64,000 nt of DNA from Myrica gale (lineage: Eukaryota; Streptophyta; Magnoliopsida; Fagales; Myricaceae): assembly GCA_963930655.1 (NCBI GenBank), contig OZ005601.1, positions 27,156,921 to 27,220,920 of the forward strand, given 5' to 3'. The position numbers and the translations under genes are program-made. A model generated the notes under the pieces. The model saw only the letters and a list, made by a program, of their open reading frames with translations, ran no database searches and was not told the origin of the DNA. Shown in pieces: positions 23,409 to 37,129 of the stretch (position 1 is its first letter; each line of letters begins with the position of its first letter).

Positions 23409-26156
23409 TTCTTTTTATAAATAGCTAAGATTTTTTTCAGTTATCTAAATTTCATTACTAGTAAAACTAACTTTTTGTGGGAGTTTGGCTACAAGAGTCT
23501 CCGGTATTGAAGAACAAAGACATTATTGAAGGGTTTATATGAAGAACCTCAAAGAGCTGAAGGTTAATAGCAGAAAGCAGGTTTAAGTTGGATTGCTTAG
23601 ATTATTACATCGAGGTTGTTAGAGTCAATTAACTAGAGGTTGCCCGTATCTGAATCAGCGTTATAAGATTTTACTTCTTAGTGAATTTCTAGTGGCTATT
23701 AACTCGGAGTGTTTTTTCCTTTGAAATGTAAGTTTAAAGGTTTTCCACTTAATCAACAAAATCCTTATTTTTTGTGTGATTTATATTTGTTTTATTATTC
23801 CGCTGCTTATTGTGTTGATTAATTATTCAGATCTAGACTCAACAATTTTAGGACTTGTTCTAAAATTGTTATTAATATTTAAATAGAGGAGAAACACCTA
23901 TTCACCCTTTCCTTTCTAGGTGTTAATAGAGTTTAAACATGATTTTTCAGTTATGAATACAAATGTTGAAAAATCATTTTGTGTCTCAAAACTATGGTAT
24001 TAATATCACGTGAGCGTTCCTACTATCAAGTTCATTGCATTGCATTGAGCCATCAAATTTATCAATCTTCCCTGATGAGATCCGACTATCAAAATCGTGA
24101 TGTATTGCCCATTTATCACACATATCAACCATAAGTTCTACGTTTTTTTTTTAGTTCTACGCAATGAGTTTTATTCAAAGAAGTAAAATGGGATTAGCAC
24201 AATATTTTCACAAAGAGGAGTAGGTAGTAAAATCTGAGAAAGGAAGAGGAATATGATGCAGATACTTATCAGAAGAGAAAATATAAACAAGCCAATTTGG
24301 TCGTTCGGAGGGAGCAGTTGAAAGTTGTTGATATATATTACGTGGTGCCTGTTTTTTTCTTTTCTTTTCTCGATTGAGAGATACATACCAAATGAAAATC
24401 CACATGAGATGTAGAAGCTTCTGATAGTCAAACCCTGGGCGGTGTGTTCATTTGGTTAGGAAGGAAAAATCTTTGCCAAACTAGAATTATATATGTTCGT
24501 TCGGTAAGGTATTCTTTTCCAACCTTCATCATTAGTATCATTATGCCTACACATTTTTGCTGTGTTCCTTTTGGGTTAATTTTAATGGGCGTCGAGTGTT
24601 ATTTATATTGACGACTTCCAGACAATTCAATGCCGTGGCAGGTTTTAGCTGATAATCCTCTGCGTACACGGCATCTTGAAAGTTTGTCCGACAAATATAT
24701 ATATATATATATCCAACGGAAAAACAAGGTTAAGACGCATATAGAGGGGATAATAGATGTTGCTAATTTCTTTTTTCATGAATAGATAAACTTGTCTTAT
24801 CTATATCTTAAAGTATTAAACAATTAACAATTAACAATTATCAAACACAAATAAAAATAAATCACATTTTAAGATGAAGTGAAAAATCTTATCAAAGGAA
24901 AAAACTATCTGATCTAGTAGCCACCAAAAATCTACTAGAAGATAAACTTTACAACGATGACTCAAACACGGGTAACATCCAGTTGATTGACTTTGAAAAT
25001 CTAGAAGTAATAATCTAAATAATATAATTTAGATTTACTCCCTTACTGTTAACCTTTAGCCTTATGAGGTTTTTCTTGTGAATCTCTTTAAGAACGCCCT
25101 GACTCTTCAACACCGGTTACTCCAGCTGTCAAACTCCTTAAGCTCTCTGAAGGCTTCTCATATGAGGTTGGTTTCAATGGTAATCGATGTAGGAGAGATA
25201 AAATATAAACACTTGTGCAAAGGTATCAAAGGATTTTTGTCTCCAGTATGACACGCCAATGAAGAATAAAATAACTTGGGTAAAGAGGCTTGAACGTTGT
25301 TCTCACGATTTAAATAGAAAAGATAAGGAAATTCAAATATGAGGGATCTCGCTTGAGCCAAGATCGAGCGAAAGTAGGACGACACTCTCTGTGTAAAAAA
25401 GCACCTATTTCACTCTAGCCAAGATCAAGCAAAAGACAGGCCGCGAAAGTCTCTGTATACAAATGCACTTTTTTTCGCTCGAGCTAAGATTAGACGAAGT
25501 CATATTCCGAAGATAACCTTGAGAGATTTTAAAAACAGATCACACTATGCGAATTTGAAATCATCTTTCAAAATTCAAACGCTCTTCATCCTTGGTGATG
25601 TTCGTTTCGAATAAATTTGCAGGATTCTGATAAAATTGTGAATATTTAGATGATGTTAAAGTTGTATTGGCATACGTGCAGAAGTTGTGCAAAAGTTGTT
25701 AAAATGGATTGATGTTAGTAAAAAAGGTAATAAAGTGTTGTATTGGATGTGTTTTGTGATGTTTGACATGTAAATATAAAAGTAGAATGCAAATTCTAAA
25801 AAAAACACTCAACCGAACATGTCCCTTATTTGCGTGATTCAAATGTTTTCCAATTATAATCCTCTTATGAGACATCTTGAACACTTAAACAAACACTTAT
25901 TTAAATAATTTAAATTACAACTCAAATTTGAAACGGAATTTGTCAATAACAATAACACCAACCAACAAAAATATCCTCATAGTACCGTGTCAAACAAAAT
26001 CAAATTGCAGTAACGAAGTTACAACATTAGACAAGCAATTCAGTCACCTTTCAATTTCTGAAAAACATAGACATTATTTCCCAACCCTAGCTAGTGATCT
26101 TACCGGAAATTGAAATTCCGAAGCAAGTAATTAAGACATGGAACACTAGAACTACC
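23409..26156. other. Spacer downstream of peroxidase B
   Basis: No gene is supported. From about 23949 to 24712 it is homologous to 39440-40185. From about 24713 to 25955 it has no counterpart there, and includes a MITE-like stretch at 25605-25830. From 25956 the homology to 40187 resumes and runs into the gene. Confidence 0.5.
25605..25830. repeat. MITE-like element
   Basis: Left part GTTCGTTTCGAATAAATTTG, right part ACACTCAACCGAACATGTCCC, with internal GATGATGTTAAAGTTGTATTGGCATACGTGC. The last word closely resembles GATGTTAACTTTATTGGTATGCGTGC in the insert at 13305-13477, so they are probably one family. Confidence 0.5.
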
Positions 26157-28692
26157 TTACAACTCATAATGAGCCGCTTCGTCTTCTTCTTCCACCACAG
26201 ATGTCAATTTTGTATTGTCAGAGTTCCTTATGGAGCAATTGGCACGAATTTCCCCTCTATTGCCTGTCAACACACTCAGTTGCCCCATTTTAGTCATGGA
26301 ATTCACAAATTCCTCAAAGAACAGCTCCTCATTGAGTGCAAAGCTAGTGACAATGTCCCTTGTCCTGCTATCCGTGAACAAATCTTGGTCCGATATGAAC
26401 AAGCCTTGGCGGTACATGAGGTCAACATAGTACTTGTTATCAAATATATTGGGCGAGCGGATGTCTAGAACCGTGGAGCCGTTGGAATCAAGTGAGGGAC
26501 AAATTTCTTTGAGGTTGTTGAAGAAAGTTTTGTCCATGATAGGGTCCTGAGTTGGGTAGAGCCGATTAGTGAAACCGGCGCAGTGGCCAATGCCAATGGT
26601 GTGGCCACCTGACAGTGCTACCACGTCGGTGGCATCAAGATTTTTGGTTGCCAGACTGGTAAGAAGGACAGAAGTGCTGTCATTGGGTCCAGGGAGGTTT
26701 GCCAGTGTGGTTTCTATGGTAGCGAAGTTTAGTGCGTCCCGCCTTCCTAATGGCACACTGTATTCAGGGCCTCCTGACTGGAGGGAAGAAAGGTTCGGCA
26801 TCAGTTACACGAACAGAATACAAATCATAACTTTAAAGGCTACAAAGATTAATTAATTGGCTAAATTGCTTTCTTGCTCCCAATTAGATATTGTATGCTT
26901 TACTTATTAACAAGTTTTGTATAAGTGCAATTCAGATTGTGAAAAATATTCTCAAAGATTTTTCTTAAATTAAAAATATATAGCACGAGTTTATATTAGT
27001 TAAAAATTGAGTATACTTTAAAGACACGGTAGAGATAATACACAATTAGATATAAATAAATAAAATTAAAAATACTAAAAAAGAGAAAACACTCTTATTC
27101 TCTATTTTTTAAATAAAATATATTTTTTAAATTTCAAAACCTTTTACTATTCAAAAGTTAGAGTTTTAAAAAAAATTATAGAATTTAGAACATTTAAATT
27201 GAATCTCGAATTTTTTTAGTCCTATCAAATTTGTTTTTAAATTTTGTCCAAATTAAAAGCGATAGATTATTGTTATATATTCAAGGCCAAAATTTGTATT
27301 TCAAATTTTTAAGACGCTTAAAAATAGTTTGAGTGGACATTTTTGAAAATTTTGAGAGGGCAAAAACATATTTTGTCAAAAAATAGCATATGGACAAAGG
27401 GGGAGGGTGGCAATTTTTAAAATTTTTGGAGAGGACGGTGCCCTGCCCCCTCTCCGCCCGCCACTGCGCGTAAAGTGGAGCCGTATCCCCATAAGTCAAG
27501 TTCTTGAAATCGGAGCTAATCTAGTTCCGGCTGTGATCCTCGCATTCATGCCTTCGGTTGTTGGACAAAAACTATTAAATAAAGCAAGTAAATTAGGGTT
27601 TGTAGTTCAAGCACTTACTAGGAAAACTGAATCACGTGCAGAGAGAGCAGTTAGGTCAGCGCAAGAGACGACTCTTCCGCACTGTTTCTGGACAAGCTCC
27701 TGGAGCTCGTCGATGATCTGGAATGCCCGAGCCCTCAAGGATCGGTTCGGAGGCGCTTGCTGCTCACTCGGATCACTGGCTGATCCATCTAGCAAGATCG
27801 ACCCATCACATCCCTGCCATTGAAATTAACGGTTAACTAAACGATATCGCAACCAAACTCAAAATGTTCCCACAAAGTTGTTGCCACTTGCCAGCCAGTA
27901 CAGCCAAAACAGGTCACAAGAAAACCAAGCAAGACCCAGTTCATTCAAGGAAACTGTAAAGAAATAGTGCTGTAAAATACTAGGGACAGAGGAGTGTTCC
28001 ACCGCGACTAATTACAAGCTTCATGTGAGACATTAATCTAAGTTATTGATAGAAAGAACTCACTCTAAACATTTAAGCACGTGGATTAAGGTAATTTGAT
28101 CTTGGACTGTCACTTGACATTTTTTTCCCAAGAAATTTAAGGTTTAAAAGCATTTACGATAAACTGGTTTGCCTGACCAGCCAGGTTCTGTTTCTTCTTT
28201 CAAGGGGAATAGTATAACTAAATGGACAGCAAGACTCAGCCGAGGAGGAGGAATGAAGAAGTTCATAAGAGCACCTCAGTTACCAATTAGCGTTTACATA
28301 ACTTTCAACCCTGTTTCCACAGACCGACAGACGGGTACGAATTTCTGAACATTTCCGTATTTAATTTGCAGTAGTAAGGAGTTAGAAAGCCAGTGGTCAA
28401 GGTTCTAAACGGTGACCCAATGAGCTTATGTTAGATTCTTTGTTACCTGAACAAAGCAGTCGTGGAAATGGAGACGCAGTAAGCCAGCGGCTTGGCCAAT
28501 ATCCTCGTTGAAGACCTTCTTGAGGTGCTTCCTGACGATGGATTCAAGCTTAGGACAGCTAGAGTCGTAGAATGACCACGAGAGTCCTTTCACTATAGGG
28601 ACCGAGGGTTTTACCTCTGAGGCACGAGCATTGAAAGCCAGGAAAAGGGAAGAGATGAAAACCACAGAGAGAAAAGAAGACAAACCAGCCAT
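26157..28692 (-). CDS. Class III peroxidase, Peroxidase-12-like (gene B)
   Basis: Three exons, 28447-28692, 27619-27813 and 26157-26777, all phase 0, give 353 residues. The signal peptide is MAGLSSFLSVVFISSLFLAF. Distal Arg73 and His77 lie in RLHFHDCF, the proximal His206 in LSGGHTIGIGHC. Conserved GCDGS, VVSCADLTALSARDSV, DIRSPNIFDNKYYVDL and KMGQLSVLTG are present, so the haem pocket is complete. The acidic tail ends VVEEEDEAAHYEL. It differs from gene C at about 27 of 206 exon-3 residues by eye, and their introns align, so B and C are recent duplicates. A TATATAAAG box lies at 28731-28741. Role as for gene A. Confidence 0.95.
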
Positions 28693-28730
28693 GGTGGGTT
28701 ATTGTGCAAAGAAACACCAACTAAGGCCGC

Positions 28731-28741
28731 TTTATATAAAG
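28731..28741 (-). promoter_or_regulatory. TATA box of peroxidase B
   Basis: CTTTATATAAA on the minus strand, about 40 bp upstream of the ATG. It is identical in gene C (43136-43146). Confidence 0.6.
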
Positions 28742-29968
28742 GGAGACGGAGATTACAGAGGAAGAGAAAACAATAAACAATAGTTCCTCAAATTTGAATA
28801 GTACGAGCTTAGACTTTTATTTTTTATTTGGGTAAGTAATTACTAAGCTTGACTTTTGGAGGTAATGGGAACTCTGAAAACTTCAAAAGGCATATTTATT
28901 TCAAGCTTTCACATCGCAATTTCGAGAGCGAATTGTATAAAGCTTAGAAAAATGCGACCATCTTTTCCAGGTCAATCTGATCAAACTTGGCAACCAAGAA
29001 TACAACTGCTCCCGCGGAATAGTGGGCAACATCCCTTTCGCGACAATGGCCACTATAAAAATAAAAAAATAAACTACAATAACAATTACTCGTAGATCAA
29101 GTAATTTGCTCTCTCCAATTTGAATTAAAAATCTTTAAAGTATTCTGATTGCAGCATTTCTAGATTTTGACTACTACTTTTGAATTGCATATTAGTCTTC
29201 AAATACAGAATCTTGATAACCCAGCTTGCACTTTCTCCCTTACAATCACTATAACAAATTTGAGTTTTAGCAACCAAATGGAACGGTAGTCTAAACTCTA
29301 AATCTAGTTACAATAAGATATATCGCGAACAAATGGATGATCGGTGAGTGATCGGAAATACTTCATGGACATATTTCTTAGGCGACCATTTTAACAAGTT
29401 GGGGCAAAATTGCGACCATATTATTTTGTTGCTTGTATGTATGGACGACTTGTTTTTGTTATTTGTAAATAAGTGGGGCCGACCAGAATAAGTTGGTCGC
29501 TAAAGATTACTAATATGGCCGCAAAAATCCATTTGCCAACCGAACATGTGCCTCGCTAAAGACACTAATATTGGTCACTAAAAACCATTTGCCACAAAAA
29601 GAAGGGGTCGCTAAAAATCTTCTAGTAAATGCAGAATTAGGTCGCTATAGTAAATTCATTTACTAAACCAAAAATTTTGCCTTCACTTAAATGTTTCAAA
29701 TAACTGAAATTGAAAATTCATAAGCCTCCACTGTCGTATATATCATAAGGAGTATGATTTACGGTTTGAATTCCATAACTACCCTTTACAATTAGAGATA
29801 TAAAAAAACGAAAGGCAAAATAGCAGTAACATGTTCGAAAATTGCAACACCTGAAATTATTGCAAACATGGTCTAAACAGCGCCCTACTTTTTTTCCCCA
29901 AGACTCGTGAGGATTGAAACTGACACCAAAAGCTCCAAACCATCTGATGCTACCATAAATAACTAAAC

Positions 29969-30110
29969 TCATTTCCAGAGCTTCACAGAGTTGTCATGAC
30001 TTGCAGACACAACCGCTCTGGTGGCAAGTGACTGCCAAAGCTGAGATTATGTTCTCGTGTGCTGGAATTGGCATCCTTGTGTTTTCAGCCATATTCCACA
30101 GCTCCAGGGA
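29969..30110 (-). pseudogene. Captured last exon of a LEUNIG-type corepressor gene
   Basis: Read on the minus strand after an AG acceptor (CTGTAG|TCCCTGG), the exon gives SLELWNMAEN and IPAHENIISALA. After a single frameshift it gives VVSASHDNSVKLWK and stop. This is the last WD40 repeat of LEUNIG/LEUNIG_HOMOLOG proteins, which end in ASASHD...VK(L/I)WK. The exon border, the stop codon and part of the upstream intron are kept. It lies inside the CACTA element, downstream of the transposase and on the same strand. It cannot make a full corepressor. The LUG identity rests on remembered family sequence. Confidence 0.75.
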
Positions 30111-30491
30111 CTACAGCCCATGGTTTGACAAATGACAATTAGCATTATATAGAATTACCAAACACTTGCCCAACAAAAAAATTTACATGATTGTTATATA
30201 TATTAAATATATAGCAAGTATCAGCTATATATTCAACAATTGACATTAATTCATTTCAGGCCAAACTCTAAGACAGATTCGAAGGAGAAATTAAAAAGAG
30301 AAAAAAACAAACAAACAAATGTTGCCTATATATTATCCATACCAGTAGTAAGTCACCTGGTTTTACTGGAAACTCTTCCACACCAATTATTTTCCAACAT
30401 GTCGTTTTCTCATGAGAAAGAAAATTTCAGATATAAAACCAATAACTTTGCGAGTCATATATGATACGAATGGGGCAGATAGTAGTAGTAC

Positions 30492-30581
30492 CTAAAAAGA
30501 AGCTTTCCTGTAGCAGTGCTGTTAGCAGCTCCAAAAGAAGAATGCTTTTTCTTTTTCTGGTATTCTGCATCCAAACGAAGA
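30492..30581 (-). pseudogene. Second captured exon, possibly also LEUNIG-type
   Basis: A 90-base piece with a good acceptor (GGTTGCAG) and donor (AG|GTACT) on the minus strand reads LRLDAEYQKKKKHSSFGAAN then STATGKLLFR. The KKKKHSSxGxANSTATG part resembles the KRKQ..SSSGPANSSGT region of LEUNIG proteins. It lies upstream of the last LEUNIG-like exon in the correct order and strand. The match is short, so this is a tentative call. Confidence 0.45.
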
Positions 30582-30978
30582 CTGCAACCAAAACATAACA
30601 CAAAAAGACATGACCGTTAACAAGCTTAATCCAAAACAGAGAAAATGACATACACTTCTGATTGTAAACATGGCAGCAGGAGTACTTCTGGATTGCAAAT
30701 GGGCTATTCCAGAGAAACAGCTCATAGTGACAGTTGTTAATTTAGGCCATTGAATAGTACTTCAAGGCCTTCACATCATATACAGCATAGTGAAAATGCT
30801 ATTTACCACCAGAAGTTTATCCTAAAACCACAAATACAATAATTATCGATAGATGTTTGGTAAGAATGCGATTCATAATTAACAGTAGAGATATACTTTG
30901 TGTAATTGTTTTGTATGCGTTGTACTGGTAATCTTTATTCATAGCAATCCTCTTCCATGATACAAATGATAATTCATT

Positions 30979-33900
30979 TCAGTCACTGTTCAATTCAATA
31001 CTAACCATAATATTAGTCACTGTCATCCAATTCGTCACGGTCATGTGATGGCTCGGAAATGTCATCTTCAGATGGGGTGGATTCGGATAACTCTGTCTCA
31101 TCACTATCGATTCCTTGATAAAATTTTCTTCATAATCTCCGGCCTCAACTTCAACATCCACTATCGTTGGCACATCAACTTATTCGAACTGGACATCTTC
31201 CCGACGCAAAGCTATTTTTGACTCTAACGTTGCAGCTTGACTTTGTGTTGTTGAAGGCTCTATTTGATCCTCTTGGTAAGCATCAGCAACTCTATCTACC
31301 TCCAATTGAACAGATGTCACTAATGGGCCATCAAACTCATTTCTAGGGACAATCTTTTGAACCACTTTCCAGTCAGACACGTATTTGGGGTCATCACCGT
31401 AAAAGACTTGATGTGCTTGTGTTGCCAATATAAACGAGTCTCCTTTGTACTAACGATGTGATGTATTCATGCTTGTTGTTTGTTCTTCAACCCGCACTCC
31501 ACATTTTTTATCCCTCGTGTCCTACCAATTACACTTGAATAAGTAAATTTTATTCTCGCCCATGTTGTGAAACTCAAAGATGTCAATTATGTGCCCAAGA
31601 AGTCACAAAGATTAGAGTCACGCCATCCATCTACCACCACGCCGCTATTTTGTGTCAGATGCTTTTGTTCAGATTGATACGTGTGAAACCATATGTCATT
31701 CATGATACACCCCACATATTCGCTGACCCATTAATCAGGACCGCACGCAAGTGCATACATTTTCTGATTAATGTCACTTCCATTATGTGGGCGCATTCTT
31801 TTAATCTACAAACAATTACATAGAACATGTATTAATGGATCAACTAAAACATAGTTAAAAGAGATACAAATGTGTATAACGCAAATGTTGTCCTCACGTG
31901 ATCTTTAAACCACAACGGAAACCCTAATTCGTGCCTTGTATCAACGTCAACAAGAGATTCATTTCTCACCTTCTCGTAATGTTCATTAAGGGAAACAAAT
32001 AAACGAATCATTATAGAGAATTTGTGCAGAAAAAGGTGGTCACTTTTTAATATATATAGTTGACAAGACATTGGAAATACCTCAAGTAATCATGAAGTTC
32101 AGAACAATTGTTGAGGATATATCATTGGGCCTTAGCATCATCATCCATAAATCGGTGTATAGCAGCACCAAGTGTTCAAATAGGATGAGTGAAAACGGAT
32201 AAATCATCAACATTAACACGAATCACAGGGTTGTTATTTCGTTCTACATAGTTGAACTTCATCTTGATATCGTCAAGGCACATTGAACAGAATGTCAAAC
32301 ACTCAAAATCAATATATGCCTCATCGATCGAGCCCTCCAGCTGAGAATCTATTACACACAAACTGTTTTAACTTTCCTAAGAATCGCTCCATGGGATACA
32401 TCCAGCTACACTGGACCGGGCCTACGAGCAGAGCTCTTGTGGCAAGTGAGTAGCCAAGTGGACCATCACATCAAAAAATGAAGGAGGGAATATCATATAA
32501 GGTTATAACGGTTTCTTCCTGAAGTCTTGTCAAGTCTTCGATAACTAATGTTTTTGAACAAATAGTCCGGAAGAAGGAACTAAGATCTGTCAACGACTTG
32601 CTGATGTCAGCTTTTAAGAACCTACGAATACCGACAAGGAGCAAATGCTGAAGGAAAACGTGGCAGTCATGAGCATTCATCCCCGAAATCTTGCAATATG
32701 AAATATTTATGTACCGACCAACGTTTGAAGCAAAACCATCTGGAAATTTTACGAATTTTAGCCATCGATAAAAGGTCATTTGCTCAGGTTTAGAACAGCC
32801 GACATTAAAGCATGCCCATCACACCTTAAAATGTGTAACTCTGACTTGATTCCCATTTGCTCCAAGTTTATCCTAGATTTAACAGTGTCCTTGTTCTTTT
32901 TGTCAATGCCCATCAAAGTCCCTAGCACACTTTCACAGATATTTTTCTCAATGTGCTTGACATCGAGGTTACGCCTTAACTTCAAAGAGCACCAATAAGG
33001 AAGATTGAAAAAGATACTCTGTTTACACCAATTTAGTTCTTCAGGGGTCCGCTTCCCTTTATGCAAGGGTGACTTCCCAAAATTCACATCCCTAATTTTT
33101 TCCATATGTTCCAATACATCTGCTCCTGACAATGCAACTGGTGGTCTTTGAAGTTTAATTTTTCCATTGAATGCAGACTTTTTTTCCGCCAAGAATGTCT
33201 GTTAGGCGAAAAACAACGATGATCCATAAAACAACATTTTTTGCTATGTTTTAACCATAAGGAGCCCGTATCCCCATTGTAAGAAGGACAAGCTAATTTA
33301 CCTTTGGTGCTCCACCTTGAAAGATTTTCATATGCCGAGAAATCGTTGATAGTCCAAATCAAGGATGCGTGCAACTTAAACGTCTCATTCCCATCGTAAG
33401 TCAAGATACCCTCTAGCCATAGTTCTTGGAGCTCGTTTATTAATGGTTGGAGATAGATGTCTATGTCATTGCTAGGTGCTCTAGCCCCCAAAATGAGCAA
33501 ACTCATCATGAAGTATGGATCTTTCATGCATATCCAAGGGGGTAGGTTGTACGGTGTTAATATAACAAGTCAAACGTTGTAGCTCGTACTCATGTTTCCG
33601 AAAGGATTGAAACTATCGCTAGCAAGCCCAAGTCGCACATTACGAATCTCCCATGCAAACCATGAGTAGTTGTGATCAAATTCCTTCCATACAGTCGAAT
33701 CATCAGGATGCCTCATTTTGGTTAGGTCTGGACACCTTCCTTCTACATGTCATCTAGTATCCTTGGCACTACTCGAGCACATGAACAGTCTTTGAAGCCT
33801 CGGCTTTAGCAGAAAATGTCTCAAAAACTTTTGCGAAATCAACTTTTTCCCCCCTTCAAAAGTCTACCACGGCTCACCACATGTTGGACAAGAGTTGAGT

Positions 33901-34602
33901 TTCGAATGATCCGTCTAGTAAAGCACACAATCATTCTTGCAAGCATCTATATTTTCATAGCTAAAGCCAATACCCTGTCTTAGCTGCTTCGCTTCGTAAT
34001 GCGACCTCTTTCAACTGTACTCCGACTTCATCGAATGCTTTGTGTAGTAGATCAATCAACATGTCAAATGATTTGATGCTCCAGTTGTTCACGGTCTTTA
34101 TGTGGAATAACTTCACAATGAAGGATAATTTCAAAAACTTTGTAGAGGCGGGAAACAATGGTTGTTGGGCATCATCCCACAGATTTTGAAAACTGTTCGG
34201 CAAACAATTTGATTCATGGTCTATATGGATACTTGTTGGTACATCGTCGTTGGAGCTTGCAAACGTCCTCTTAAAAATATTGTCCAACATCTGCTCCAAG
34301 CCATCATCCTCTTCCACCATTTCATCACTATTGTCGCAAGCACGCACATTGAAACAACTCGTAGTCTCCTTCTCCCCGTGGAAGATCCATTGGGTGTAGT
34401 CTTGGTCGAAACCTTTTACCCACAAATGGTCTTCCACGACACTTATTGGCTTATAGTAGCGATTATTACACATTCTACATGGACACCTAACCATGTTGGC
34501 TATATCAACACATTTACGAGCCAATGCAATGAATTTCCCAACCCCATCACAATAGTCAGGGCTCTTAAACCTATTCATCTCATTCATCCAAGATCTGTCC
34601 AT
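30979..34602 (-). pseudogene. Degenerate CACTA transposase (tnp2 type)
   Basis: The minus strand holds the pieces of an En/Spm transposase in order. First is a transposase-associated N-terminal domain from the ATG at 34602 (MDRSWMN, then VRCPCRMCNNRYYKP, then DHLWVKGFDQDYTQWIFHGE). Next is the tnp2 core at about 33900-33080 (LKPRLQRLFM, NVRLGLASDSFNPFGNMSTS, CMKDPYFMMSLLILG, NDIDIYLQPLINELQELW, WTINDF.AYENLS.WSTKGK). A DUF4218-like part lies at 32779-32300 (NAHDCHVFLQHLL, SFFRTICSK). A DUF4216-like tail lies at 31430-31180 (QAHQVFYGDDPKYVSDWKVV). Several stops and frameshifts break it, so the element cannot encode its own enzyme. Confidence 0.88.
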
Positions 34603-34649
34603 GTAGATCAGAGTTGTACCACCTAACAAAGCTAACCAAGAAAATAGGA

Positions 34650-35718
34650 ACCGAGTCAGATGATAGTTGTTGCTCGCTTATCATGGAATTCTATAAGCAA
34701 GGGTTTAGACCTAAGATTCTAAAAAAAAGTGATTAATGTACACGTTATTTGATTCAATTTATTGATCACATAATTTAGACAATCTTAATTTTTACAATCA
34801 CATATGAGTACTATACATGGGAAAAAGAACCATATGAATAAAAATACCCTCTGTGATAGATTTTCAACCTAACTCATCTTACCACTTCCTCCTGCCACTT
34901 CCTTGTCCTAATGCACTTCTTGGTTAATCAAGCAACAACAACCTCCTGCCAAAAAACAACCCAAAAGTCACCGTTTTCATTGGTCCTGACATTATCAGCT
35001 TTTCAACCAGTACTTGTGTAATCTAAATAATGAACATGATACGAGACTTTTGTTAGCAAGTAGAAGACTAGCAAAACTTCCGTAAAAATAAAAAAGTACC
35101 AAATGACCCAAAGATGGTCTCCTAAAGCCTATTTGGAGACTAGAGTTATTTCATTTGCCACTATACTGTTTGATCCTTGTAGGACCCCAAATAACTTTAG
35201 CATCTATCAGTGCTACTGGTACATTCACAAAGGTACTGGTCTAATTTACAGAATTGAACAAACATAGCGGTAATCTCTCAGAGAACAGATTTCTCACGCA
35301 TCAAAATAGTGGCAATAGAGTACCCTGCTATTTCATCTTTTCATTATCTCCAATAGCAGCCAAACTTGTACTGGTAATCTCTATTCTTAACAATCCTCTT
35401 CCATGACACAAATGATAATTCATTTCAGTTCCAAACTCATAAATTAGAGAGGCTAAAAGAGGCGAGGAAATGAGCAAAACTTTAAGACTCTTCAACATCA
35501 AAATCTCTCAAAGAACAGATTTGAGAACCTTTGGACAGCTCTTATAGCAAGGAAAACCCAAAGGACTCCAATTGCAATGTTGGCTCATACCTCTCCCATC
35601 TCTTAGCAACAAAAATAAACATATAAATTAAAAGCACTCACAAAACCACTCTCTCATATGTGAGGTACATCTATGCGAGAGACAGAGAGATTTGCGAAAA
35701 TTGGATATTGAGGTTCAT
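34650..35718. other. CACTA internal region without recognised genes
   Basis: AT-rich DNA between the transposase start and the nested hAT. A word near 30920-30980 (GGTAATCTTTATTC...AATTCATTTCAGT) recurs near 35370-35430, a direct internal duplication. No coding signal was seen. Confidence 0.4.
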
Positions 35719-35726
35719 CGACTACT

Positions 35727-36183
35727 CAAGGCCGGCTCAAGGGTAAGGCAACTTAGGCGGTGGCCTAAGGCCTCACCCTGAGCAAGGCCCCGTAAAGACT
35801 AAAAATATCTTCTTCTTTTTTTTTGTAAATGACCCAAAAATAAAAAGACAACTGAGTTAATAAAAAAAAGACAAAATACAATATTTTCATTTTTTTATCA
35901 TGAGTGGACATATATATTTCTTCCAGAATTCCTAATTTTTTTTTAGATATTTCTGAACTTTGCTCAAAGAGAAAAAATGCCTTATAAATTTCTTAATTGT
36001 TCTAGTCATGGGGCCTTGATGTCATGTATGAGGGCCTCATAAAAAATAATTAATGGGGCCTTTAATATTTTATATTAAATTTAATAATTTTCAGGTAATT
36101 TTAAATATTTTATATTAAATTTTATATAAAAAGCCTATTAATTTATTTTGCCTTAGGCCTCCATTTTGTTTGAGCCGGCCCTG
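35727..36183. mobile_element. Non-autonomous hAT element nested in the CACTA element
   Basis: The ends CAAGGCCGGCTCAA and TTGAGCC­GGCCCTG (positions 36170-36183) are inverted copies. The next inner bases also mirror (GGCCTAAGGC / GCCTTAGGCC). An exact 8-bp TSD CGACTACT lies at 35719-35726 and 36184-36191. Length 457 bp, AT-rich inside, no transposase. It must be younger than the CACTA element it interrupts. Confidence 0.92.
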
Positions 36184-36405
36184 CGACTACTCTAGATATT
36201 TAAACAGACTAGCTACAAGACTCGTCCTTAATTACCTGAGTTGCTGTGGAAATAGGCAATAAAAAGCATTGCTCCCTGAAAGGTTCCCCAAAGAAGAAGA
36301 AAAAAACTTCAGAAAATTAAACCACAAGAAGAATAATAACAGAAGAAGAAATATAGTAACATGATTTTTGATAAAGGACCGGTAAAATCTGTTTTCTGTT
36401 CATAC

Positions 36406-36521
36406 CAATACGATAGCCCAACATAGAGAATCGGCGAAGACCATGATTTCGAATTGGAAAATAAACCGCCTCCTCCGCTGTCCCCGAATCGTCGAGAGGG
36501 ATTCACTGGTCTTCTCGACAT
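36406..36521 (-). pseudogene. Captured first coding exon of an unidentified host gene
   Basis: On the minus strand an ATG at 36521 opens MSRRPVNPSRRFGDSGG, then SKSWSSPILYVGL, and stops at a donor (TTG|GTATG). Upstream is an acceptor (TTTTTTTTTCAACTAG, about 36567-36582) and, before it, a C-rich leader piece at about 36730-36860 ending in a donor (CCCC|GTAAGTT). This looks like a 5'-UTR exon and a first coding exon with their intron, taken from a host gene. The start resembles the N-terminus of a plant membrane protein, but I cannot name it. Confidence 0.4.
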
Positions 36522-37129
36522 GGGCTCTCGAACTTGACAATCGGCTATGCGCCAAAAGCATCTTTTTCGCTAGTTGAAAAAAAAACAATAGAAATTAGAC
36601 TTACAAGAATCGGTGCGGATCAAGAAGACTGAATGACAAGAGAACAATAATATTTAATAGTTGATAATGAAGCATAATAGCTCATTCATGTGGAGACGAA
36701 GTTGGAGATTGATGCAGAGAACTTACGGGGATTCTCTAAAGTGAGAATTTCCTGAGACTGAGCCGCTAAAGAACCTGCATTATCGTAATTGAGGGATTGG
36801 ATCGGAACTATCTGTGCTCTGAGACAGATTTTCGGGGTATGCCATTGGCTCCGAGAAATAAATGGGTAGGCACTTTATGGAATGCAAGAGAAGTCAGTGT
36901 CGGCTGTAATGATCCAACGGTCTCGATGCACAACTGTTTTATACGCGATAAAAGCTTGTAGGCTTATGTGACGGCTATAGGCACAGTCAACTTGAATTTG
37001 GATGTCCATATAGAAACTCAAAAATATATTTTAAAATTTATCATTCTCTACTTTAACAAAAACTCAAAAAAATATTTAGTAATATTTATTGGTCAAGAAA
37101 AGTATTATTAGCAAACATAAGCACTAAAA

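Larger units (their letters stand above)
22940..29060. repeat. Segmental duplication, copy carrying peroxidase B
   Basis: The 3' flank, gene and promoter of peroxidase B match in order the block at 39286-43735 around peroxidase C. Shared markers include ACATGTCATCTGC, GATGAGATCCGAC, AATGGGATTAGCACA, the TGCCGTGGCAGGTTTTAGCTG word, the intron sequence GACCAGCCA(A/G)GTTCTG, and the promoter word GGTCAATCTGATCAAACT. This copy carries extra insertions: 23025-23408 (Mutator-like), 23410-23940, and about 24713-25955. Confidence 0.85.
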